Source: an uncultured Desulfobacca sp. (GTDB taxonomy: Bacteria > Desulfobacterota > Desulfobaccia > Desulfobaccales > Desulfobaccaceae). From it: 8,494 bases of DNA. Every line of letters starts with the position of its first letter. Position 1 is the stretch's first letter. Location of the stretch: contig CALGOE010000267.1 in NCBI GenBank assembly GCA_937958145.1, positions 1 through 8,494 of the forward strand, given 5' to 3'. Both the position numbers and the translations under genes were made by a program. Positions 1 through 6,025 of this stretch are shown in pieces. Below the pieces are notes generated by a model. The model saw only the letters and a program-made list of their open reading frames with translations. It did not search any database and was not told where the DNA came from.

Positions 1-386
1 AGATCCCGGGTCTGAAAAAGTCCTGGAAAGACGGTGGCAAAACCCAGCCAATACCCCAGCCAGCGCCAACCCCAGGCCGCCGGCAGCCCCTGGTAATGCC
101 AGTTGTCCAGAAAAAAGTTGGCAAATTCAAAAATGAGCCAACAGGTCACTGAAGCCGCCGCCAGTCTGGGCAAATCCCGGGGACGGCTCATGAGCAGCGA
201 TTCTCCTTGCCGCTGAAAAATCACCGTATCCGCCAGAACGATATACGACCACCAGGCAAAGGAGTAAAACCAGGTGGCAAATGGCTCCCGGCCCTGGGAC
301 AGACCCCAGACCGCGACAGCAAAGACCGTGGCGGCCAGTAAGCTCAGGCCGCGGGACAGCAGTATGGCAGCGGTAGGCGTGATCAT
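1..386 (-). CDS. Uncharacterised multi-pass membrane protein, partial (C-terminus outside window)
   Basis: The ATG at 386 opens a frame that stays open to base 1, giving 128 visible residues and no stop. The protein is very hydrophobic and aromatic-rich, with about four predicted membrane segments near residues 6-28, 38-56, 73-93 and 106-125. Landmarks that look conserved are a Trp pair at 45-46, Asp53, a basic loop at about 58-74, the cluster WLIFEFAN (83-90), NWHY (95-98) and a FATVFP stretch (116-121). This style resembles a family of unknown function that I half-remember from deltaproteobacteria and acidobacteria; I cannot name it, and no catalytic motif is evident. It starts 13 bases after the ABC permease stop, with a weak GAGAG upstream, so it is very probably the next gene of the same operon. 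It does not resemble a second ABC-2 permease: the long periplasmic loop and the REKE-type motif are absent from the visible part. Confidence is high that it is a gene, low on function. Confidence 0.8.
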   Translation of the reverse strand, partial: MITPTAAILLSRGLSLLAATVFAVAVWGLSQGREPFATWFYSFAWWSYIVLADTVIFQRQGESLLMSRPRDLPRLAAASVTCWLIFEFANFFLDNWHYQGLPAAWGWRWLGYWLGFATVFPGLFQTRD

Positions 387-399
387 TGCGAGGCGTCTC

Positions 400-1527
400 T
401 CATTCCAGTCGTTTCTTCAGCTTCAGGAGGCTGAGGCCGAAAAAGGCCCCGAAAAAACCCATCAGGATGAGGAGGTTGGGCCAGTATTGTTGCAATCCCA
501 GGCCTTTTAAATATACACCCCGGACGATCTCCATAAAATAGGTAACCGGCAGGATGGCGGCCATGACCTGGGCCTCAGGAGCCATGCTGGCCACGGAAAT
601 GAAAAAGCCGGAGTAGATAAAAGCCGGAATTAACGTAATGACCGTGGTCAGGAGCATAGCCCCCACCTGCGTGCGCAAGAGGACCGATATGAACAGCCCC
701 AAAGAAGTGGTCACGCCGACATACAGCCAGGCTGCGGCGGTGAGAAAGACGAGACTCCCCCGCATCGGCACATGAAAGACGAATTCGGCCAGGCCCACCA
801 ACAGGAAGTAGTTGAGGAAGCCGATGGCCCAATACGGGAGGAGTTTCCCCAAAAGATATTCCCAGGTCCGGATGGGGGCGCAATAGATATTAAAAATGGC
901 GCCGCTTTCCTTTTCCCGCACCACGGCAATGGAGGCCAACAGGGCAGGATAGAAAAAGAGGTTGGTGGCTATGAGGCCGGGAACAATAAAGTTGCGGCTC
1001 TGGAGATCGGGATTGAACCAGGCCCGGGATTCCACCTGAATATAAGGGGCTGCCAGCGTGCCGGCAGGCCGAGCCGGGGCCAGGTCCCGATTAAATTCCT
1101 GTTGGATGATGTCCAGATAACTTAAAATCGCCGCCGCCCGGTCAGGAAAGGCGCCGTCAATCAGGGCCTGGAGGTCGCTGGCCTGACCGCTGGCCAGGGT
1201 CCGATCGAAGTTGGGCGGGATGATAAGGCCCAAGCGGATATGGCTGTCCACCAGGCCGGCGTACAGCTCCTTTTCAGCGGCCACATAACCCTGGAAGGCG
1301 AAATAGCGGGAGTGGGCCAGGCGGTCAGTGAAGGCCCGGGACAGGGGCGAGCGGTTCTGGTCGATGACCGCAAACGGAATGTTATTGACGTCCAGGGTCA
1401 GCCCAAAGCCGAACAGAATGAAAAGGAGCAGGGGCACGCCGAAGGCCAGGGAAATATAGAGCTTATCCCGCAGGATTTCCTTCAATTCCTTGTCGGCGAC
1501 GGCCAGGAGGCGGCGACTAAGGAACAT
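400..1527 (-). CDS. ABC-2 type permease, YhhJ/YbhR-like
   Basis: This 375-residue inner-membrane protein is the membrane channel of an ABC exporter. Layout: a short cytoplasmic N-terminus, membrane helix 1 at about 25-45, a large periplasmic domain (about 46-178), then five helices near 180-202, 229-251, 259-282, 289-312 and 349-368. This is the ABC2_membrane_3 architecture. The diagnostic cytoplasmic motif VREKESGAI (203-211), continued by API (217-219) and LLGK (225-228), links helices 2 and 3. The start ATG lies inside the end of the ATPase gene (11-base overlap) with GGAG seven bases upstream, so translation is probably coupled. Length matches E. coli YhhJ, YbhS and YbhR (about 370-380 residues). 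Only one such permease is visible, whereas ybhFSR has two; it may act as a homodimer or pair with a product encoded elsewhere. The substrate cannot be read from sequence; related systems handle drugs, cations or lipophilic compounds. Confidence 0.93.
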   Translation of the reverse strand: MFLSRRLLAVADKELKEILRDKLYISLAFGVPLLLFILFGFGLTLDVNNIPFAVIDQNRSPLSRAFTDRLAHSRYFAFQGYVAAEKELYAGLVDSHIRLGLIIPPNFDRTLASGQASDLQALIDGAFPDRAAAILSYLDIIQQEFNRDLAPARPAGTLAAPYIQVESRAWFNPDLQSRNFIVPGLIATNLFFYPALLASIAVVREKESGAIFNIYCAPIRTWEYLLGKLLPYWAIGFLNYFLLVGLAEFVFHVPMRGSLVFLTAAAWLYVGVTTSLGLFISVLLRTQVGAMLLTTVITLIPAFIYSGFFISVASMAPEAQVMAAILPVTYFMEIVRGVYLKGLGLQQYWPNLLILMGFFGAFFGLSLLKLKKRLE

Positions 1528-3271
1528 GCTGCTGCTCCTGGATAAAATAAATAAAGGTGTCTTCCATGGTTAAAGAGGTGATGGTTATGGCTGTCACCGG
1601 CAAGCCGACGCCCTCCAGCCGGTCGGTGATCTGTTGCCGATCCTGGTCCGGCGTTTTGGTGGGGATATGGATGCGGCTGCCATGCAAAAAGGCCCGGGGG
1701 TAATGTTGGCGCAGGGCCTGAAAAACCTGGCCGAACTGGGGGCTGACAATCTCCAGGTGCTGGCCGCTGGCCGCCTCGGCCTGTTGGCGCAATTCCTCCG
1801 GCGGGCCCAAACCCACAATCCGGCCCTGATGGACGAAGGCCAGGCGCTGGCAGTACTGGGCCTCATCCATATAATGGGTGGACACCATGATGGTCACCCC
1901 CTGGCTGGCCAGGGAGCAGATCAGCTCCCAGAACTGCCGCCGGGCAATGGGATCTACCCCGGACGTGGGTTCATCCAGAAAAATGACATTTGGGCGATGC
2001 AAAATGGCGCAGCCCAGGGCCAGACGCTGGCGGATGCCTAAAGGCAGATCGCCGGCCAGCCGGTCTTCCTGGCCGACGAGATCGGCCAGGGCCAGGATTT
2101 CCGGCAGGCGGGCTGCCAAATCAGCCCGGGACATGCCATAGACCCGGCCGTAAAGACGGATGTTTTCGGCCACGGAAAGATCGCGGTACAGGGAAAATTT
2201 TTGGGACATATAACCCAGGTGTGCCTTGATGCGGCTGCCGTCCCGGCCGATGGGCAATCCGGCGATACAGCCCCGGCCGCTCGTGGGTTTGAGGATGCCG
2301 GTGAGCATTTTGATCACCGTGGTCTTGCCGGCGCCATTGGGCCCCAGAAAACCGAATATCTCCCCCTGATAAATGGTAAAACTGACCCGATCCACGGCAG
2401 TGAAGGCGCCGAACTTTTTGGTCAATGCCTCCACTTGGATCATGGGCTCGGATCCCGGCAGGGTGCAGAAGGAGACGGGATCCGGGATGGTCACGGCGGT
2501 CTCCTGGACCATGGCCCGGATGAAGACCTCTTCCAAAGAACAGACCCGGCCCTGGGCGTCGCCGCCGGCCTCGGCCTGGAGCACGGCAGTCTCCCCTTGG
2601 GCGATGATACGGCCTTTGTGCAGCAGGGCCACCCGGTGGCAGCGCTCCGCTTCGTCCAGATAGGATGTGGTCATAATCACCGTGGCCCCCTCGGCCACCA
2701 CCAAGCGGTTGATGATGAGCCAGAAATCCCGCCGGGAAATGGGATCCACGCCGGTGGTGGGTTCATCCAGGAAGATGATCTGGGGGAGATGGATGAGGGT
2801 GCAGCATAAAGCCAGCTTCTGGCGCATGCCGCCGGAGAGCTGCCCGGCCGGGCGATCCACGAAAGGGGCCAGCTGGGTGGTGGCCAGGAGTTCGTCTTTA
2901 TGGCGTTGATAGACGTCGGCTGGCACTTCCCGCAACTTTCCGAAAAAATGGATATTCTCGGCTACGCTGAGGGCGTCGTAGAGATTGAGCCCCAGCCCCT
3001 GGGGCATATAACCGATGCGGCTTTTGATGGCTTCGGGGTCCGAGGTGACGTCCACGCCGGCTACCCGGACCCGGCCATGGCTGGGGCGCAAGACCCCGGC
3101 CATGATCTGCATGAGGGTGGATTTGCCGGCCCCGTCGGGCCCCAATAGCCCGAAGACCTCGCCGGGCTGCACAACAAACGAGACGTCTTGGACAGCCGGA
3201 GTCTGGCGATAGAATTTGGTTACCTGCTCAAGCTCAATGATGGGTGGCCCGCTCAGCGGGGACGCTGCCAT
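1517..3271 (-). CDS. ABC transporter ATPase with two fused nucleotide-binding domains, YbhF-like
   Basis: This 584-residue cytoplasmic protein carries two complete ABC ATPase domains in one chain and powers the adjacent permease. NBD1: Walker A GPDGAGKST (44-52), Q-loop Q91, signature LSGGMRQ (145-151), Walker B with catalytic E170 (IIFLDEP, 165-171), but Ser203 where the H-loop histidine is expected. NBD2: Walker A GPNGAGKTT (310-318), Q357, a degenerate signature LPLG (409-412), Walker B with E434, and H466. A C-terminal extension (about 500-584) resembles the accessory domain common in this family. Length is close to E. coli YbhF (about 578); it lacks the permease half fused in RbbA. Because signature and Walker A pair across domains, one ATP site should be canonical and the other degenerate. 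The ATG lies inside the end of the adaptor gene (19-base overlap), with AAGGA nine bases upstream. Family assignment is firm; substrate unknown. Confidence 0.95.
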   Translation of the reverse strand: MAASPLSGPPIIELEQVTKFYRQTPAVQDVSFVVQPGEVFGLLGPDGAGKSTLMQIMAGVLRPSHGRVRVAGVDVTSDPEAIKSRIGYMPQGLGLNLYDALSVAENIHFFGKLREVPADVYQRHKDELLATTQLAPFVDRPAGQLSGGMRQKLALCCTLIHLPQIIFLDEPTTGVDPISRRDFWLIINRLVVAEGATVIMTTSYLDEAERCHRVALLHKGRIIAQGETAVLQAEAGGDAQGRVCSLEEVFIRAMVQETAVTIPDPVSFCTLPGSEPMIQVEALTKKFGAFTAVDRVSFTIYQGEIFGFLGPNGAGKTTVIKMLTGILKPTSGRGCIAGLPIGRDGSRIKAHLGYMSQKFSLYRDLSVAENIRLYGRVYGMSRADLAARLPEILALADLVGQEDRLAGDLPLGIRQRLALGCAILHRPNVIFLDEPTSGVDPIARRQFWELICSLASQGVTIMVSTHYMDEAQYCQRLAFVHQGRIVGLGPPEELRQQAEAASGQHLEIVSPQFGQVFQALRQHYPRAFLHGSRIHIPTKTPDQDRQQITDRLEGVGLPVTAITITSLTMEDTFIYFIQEQQHVP

Positions 3272-4350
3272 GGCACGGTGTCCTTCCAGCGCAGCAAGGC
3301 CTCCGCCGGCATGCCCGGTTTCAAATAGCCTTCCGGGTTGTCAGCCCGCAGCTCCACGGCAAAGACCAGATTGACCCGTTCTTCCCGAGTCTCCACATAC
3401 TTCGGGGTAAATTCGGCCCGGGGGGATACCCGGGAGACCGTGGCCGGGAAAAAGCGATCCGGAAAGGCATCCACATAGATGCGGGCTTCCTGCCCCAAAC
3501 GGATCTTGCCGATATCCGGTTCATTGATAAAGACTTTGAGATACAACTGCTGCAGATTCACCATGGTAAAGAGCGGGGTGCCGGCATTGACGATTTCGCC
3601 CGGTTCCACCTGCCGGGTCAGAAGCACTCCGTCGGCAGGGGCCAAAATAATGGTGTCGTCCAGATTGGCCTCCGCCTCCCGGACTGCAGCCTGGGCCGCC
3701 GCCAGATTGGCTTGGGCACCCTGCATTTCCTGCCGTTTTAAAGCCACGGTCCGCGGCAGCAGGCGGGCCTGCTGGAGCAGAGCCGCAGCCTGGGCCAACT
3801 CTTGACCGGCCGCCTCCTGCCGGGCTGACGCCGCCTTAAAGATGGCGGTGGCCTCATCCAGCTTCTGCTGGGGGATAACCCGCCGGGCCCGAAGGGCCTC
3901 GTAGCGCTGATAATCCTGGCGGCTCCGTACCACATCGGCCTCCGTTTCCTGAACCCGGGCCTGGGCCGCAGCCAACCGGGCCTCGGCCGCGGCAATCTCG
4001 GTGGTCACCTGGCGGGCTGTGTAGTCCAGGTCGATGCGGGCCTGTTGGACCCGTTCCTGCCAATAGCGTTCCTGTTCCCGGGCCCGGTCCAACTGCGCCT
4101 GGATCTGCTCAGAGGACAAGCGCACCAGGACTTCCCCGGCAGCCACCGGGTCGCCCCGATACTTGGCCACCGTCAGCACCCGACCGGCAACCTTGGGAGC
4201 AATGACCACCTCGTCGCCTTCAATGCGACCGCTGGCCAACAGGAGGCCGTCAGGCAGCGCCCGCCACCACTGGGACAAGACCCCAAGACCCAGGGCGGCC
4301 AGGATGAGGGCGGCGATGCCGGCGAGAAAAACTTTTTTCCTGGTTGACAT
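3253..4350 (-). CDS. HlyD-family membrane fusion (periplasmic adaptor) protein, YbhG-like
   Basis: This 365-residue adaptor links an inner-membrane exporter to the outer envelope. One N-terminal membrane anchor spans about residues 7-25 and has no lipobox cysteine. It is followed by the first half of a lipoyl-like domain (about 40-79, with SGRIEGDEV and APKVAGRV), a long Ala/Gln/Glu/Arg-rich coiled coil (about 80-232), the second lipoyl half (LAPADGVLL 236-244, VEPGEIV 248-254), and a beta-barrel/membrane-proximal region (about 266-352) ending in LKPGMPAEA (343-351). This is the standard HlyD/EmrA/YbhG order and length. AGGGA lies eight bases before the ATG. It is the first gene of the overlapping cassette (adaptor, dual ATPase, permease), equivalent to ybhG or yhiI. 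A dedicated outer-membrane factor is not in view; if one is needed it is probably a TolC-like protein encoded elsewhere. Confidence 0.94.
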   Translation of the reverse strand: MSTRKKVFLAGIAALILAALGLGVLSQWWRALPDGLLLASGRIEGDEVVIAPKVAGRVLTVAKYRGDPVAAGEVLVRLSSEQIQAQLDRAREQERYWQERVQQARIDLDYTARQVTTEIAAAEARLAAAQARVQETEADVVRSRQDYQRYEALRARRVIPQQKLDEATAIFKAASARQEAAGQELAQAAALLQQARLLPRTVALKRQEMQGAQANLAAAQAAVREAEANLDDTIILAPADGVLLTRQVEPGEIVNAGTPLFTMVNLQQLYLKVFINEPDIGKIRLGQEARIYVDAFPDRFFPATVSRVSPRAEFTPKYVETREERVNLVFAVELRADNPEGYLKPGMPAEALLRWKDTVPWQRPR

Positions 4351-4357
4351 CGTTTAT

Positions 4358-4362
4358 TCCCT
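4358..4362 (-). promoter_or_regulatory. Ribosome binding site of the HlyD-like gene
   Basis: The minus strand reads AGGGA here, eight bases before the ATG at 4350. It supports that start over any upstream alternative. Confidence 0.6.
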
Positions 4363-4404
4363 GATCATGTCAAAAGCAAGCCCTGAAACATAGTGAGGCT
4401 GCCA

Positions 4405-4449
4405 GAAAAAGGGTGGAGACTGGCGGGATGGCGACAGGTGCCCTTTTTC
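4405..4449. repeat. Intergenic 9-bp perfect inverted repeat
   Basis: GAAAAAGGG (4405-4413) is perfectly complementary to CCCTTTTTC (4441-4449), with 27 bases between. It lies in the 193-base gap between the YjgR-like gene and the HlyD-like gene. Read on the minus strand, the second arm ends CCCTTTTTC, so the structure could be a weak terminator with its U-tract in the stem, or a two-site operator. The stem is half A/T, the loop is long, and no independent U-run follows, so neither role is established. The same gap also holds a direct repeat of CCTGCCC (4485-4491 and 4495-4501, ten bases apart) and one G6 run. I found no promoter in it with a good -35/-10 pair on the minus strand. Confidence 0.45.
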
Positions 4450-4543
4450 CCAGGCCGCTTCCCCCCAGAGGACTTTTTTCTTGACCTGCCCGGTCCTGCC
4501 CTTGTGAACAAACTCCGGCCAGCAACCGGCAGCTAGAAACGCC

Positions 4544-5989
4544 TCAGCGGCGGCGGCCCCAACCGAACAGGGTGCCCAGGACCCCCCGGGAGATTTCCCG
4601 GCCGATCTGGGTGCCGATGGACCGGGCGGCGCTTTTGGCCACAGAAGTGAAGATATTTTCAGCCGCGCTGCGGCCGCGCTCCCGTGGCGGCGGTGGCGTC
4701 GGGGCTGCAGCGGTCGCGGCCCGGCTTTGCAGGATTTCATAGGCGCTCTGGCGGTCAATGACCTTTTCATAGTGGCCGTAGAGGATGGAACCACGCACCA
4801 CCTGCTGGCGCGCCGCCGAATCCAAGGGGGTCAGGCGACTTTGGGGCGGCAGGATCCAGGCCCGCTCCACGGGCGTCGGCCGACCCTTGGCATCCAAAAC
4901 CGAGACCAGGGCTTCGCCGACGCCCAGTTCGGTAATGGCCTGGACAACGTCCAGCTTGGGGTTGGGCCGGAAGGTCTCGGCCGCGGCCCGGACGGCTTTC
5001 TGCTCTTTGGGGGTAAAGGCCCGCAGGGCATGCTGCACCCGATGACCTAACTGACCCAGCACCGTTTCGGGCAGATCCAGGGGATTCTGGGTTACAAAAT
5101 AAACGCCGATGCCTTTGGAGCGGATGAGCCGCACCACCTGTTCGATCTTTGCCAACAGGGCCTTGGGGGCATCGGTAAAAAGCAGGTGGGCTTCATCAAA
5201 GAAGAAAATGCCCGTGGGTTTGGGGGGATCGCCCACCTCGGGCATGGCCTCGAACAGTTCCGATAACAGCCACAGGAGCAGGGTGGCGTAGACCTTGGGC
5301 GCATTGATGAGCCGATCGGCGCTCAGGATATTGATCATGCCCCGCCCTTGGGCGGAGGTCTGGAGAAAGTCGGCCAGATTCAGGGCCGGTTCGCCGAAGA
5401 AGGCCTCGCCGCCCTCGTGCTCCAGGGCCAAAAGATTGCGTTGGATGGCACCGATGCTGGCGGCCGAGACATTGCCGTATTGGGTGCGCACCTGCTCGGC
5501 ATTATCGCCGACGTACTGCAGCATGGCCCGCAGGTCTTTAAGGTCCAGAAGCAAGAGGCCGTTGTCATCGGCCAGCTTAAAGACCAGGGTGAGGACGCCG
5601 CTTTGGGTCTCATTCAAATTCAGCAGACGGGAGAGCAGCAAGGGACCCATTTCCGACACGGTGGTCCGCACCGGATGCCCCTGCAGACCGTAGACATCCC
5701 AGAAGGTTACCGGGTAGGCCTGATAGGAGAAATCAGACAAACCTAGGGTCTTGACCCGCTCCACCACCTTCGGGTTGTCACCTCCGGGTTGGCAGAGGCC
5801 CGAGAGGTCGCCTTTGATGTCGGCCAGAAAAACCGGCACACCGATGCGGCTGAAGGCCTCGGCCAGGACCCGGAGGGTTACCGTCTTGCCGGTGCCCGTG
5901 GCTCCGGCAATAAGACCGTGACGATTGGCCATCTTGGGCAGGAGGCCGATATCTCCTTCTGACCGGGCAATAATCAACGTCTCATCCAT
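4544..5989 (-). CDS. yjgR: YjgR-type P-loop ATPase (DUF853, HerA C-terminal helicase-like)
   Basis: This 481-residue protein matches the E. coli YjgR family (Pfam HerA_C/DUF853), a group of FtsK/HerA-like ATPases whose biological role is not established. Visible motifs: an N-terminal strand (IIARSEGDIGLLPKMANRHG, 6-25), Walker A GATGTGKT (29-36), ADIKGDLSG (56-64), a family-typical QYGNVSAASIGAIQRNL block (170-186), Walker B IFFFDEAH (261-268), and the sensor-like YFVTQNPLDLP (297-307). After about 420 comes an Ala/Pro-rich linker (424-436), then a basic Ala/Gly tail ending GWGRRR. Length is normal for the family (about 480-500). The protein is predicted cytoplasmic, possibly hexameric and DNA-associated by analogy to HerA. 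AAGGA lies eight bases before the ATG. It follows the P-type ATPase gene after 36 bases with no terminator between, so the two are probably co-transcribed, though no functional link is evident. Family call is strong; function is unknown. Confidence 0.93.
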   Translation of the reverse strand: MDETLIIARSEGDIGLLPKMANRHGLIAGATGTGKTVTLRVLAEAFSRIGVPVFLADIKGDLSGLCQPGGDNPKVVERVKTLGLSDFSYQAYPVTFWDVYGLQGHPVRTTVSEMGPLLLSRLLNLNETQSGVLTLVFKLADDNGLLLLDLKDLRAMLQYVGDNAEQVRTQYGNVSAASIGAIQRNLLALEHEGGEAFFGEPALNLADFLQTSAQGRGMINILSADRLINAPKVYATLLLWLLSELFEAMPEVGDPPKPTGIFFFDEAHLLFTDAPKALLAKIEQVVRLIRSKGIGVYFVTQNPLDLPETVLGQLGHRVQHALRAFTPKEQKAVRAAAETFRPNPKLDVVQAITELGVGEALVSVLDAKGRPTPVERAWILPPQSRLTPLDSAARQQVVRGSILYGHYEKVIDRQSAYEILQSRAATAAAPTPPPPRERGRSAAENIFTSVAKSAARSIGTQIGREISRGVLGTLFGWGRRR

Positions 5990-5997
5990 CAGGCCTG

Positions 5998-6002
5998 TCC
6001 TT
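5998..6002 (-). promoter_or_regulatory. Ribosome binding site of the yjgR-like gene
   Basis: The minus strand reads AAGGA here, eight bases before the ATG at 5989. It lies in the 36-base gap after the P-type ATPase stop, so this start is well supported. Confidence 0.65.
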
Positions 6003-6025
6003 TCTTGCAGGGAGGGCGGGTCGGG

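Noticed and set aside
2201..2809. 202-codon plus-strand open frame across the dual ATPase gene
   Set aside because: It is antisense to clear Walker and signature motifs, its composition is typical of an antisense shadow, and it has no recognisable family.
4367..4372. TTGACA as the -35 of a promoter for the HlyD-like gene
   Set aside because: At 16-18 bases downstream the sequence overlaps the start codon and does not resemble TATAAT; transcription would start inside the gene.
4354..4794. 146-codon minus-strand frame overlapping the end of the YjgR-like gene and the following gap
   Set aside because: It is out of frame with the well-supported YjgR C-terminus, is low complexity (Ala/Pro/Arg/Ser), and ends almost at the HlyD start. 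It resembles a shadow frame extended by the gap.
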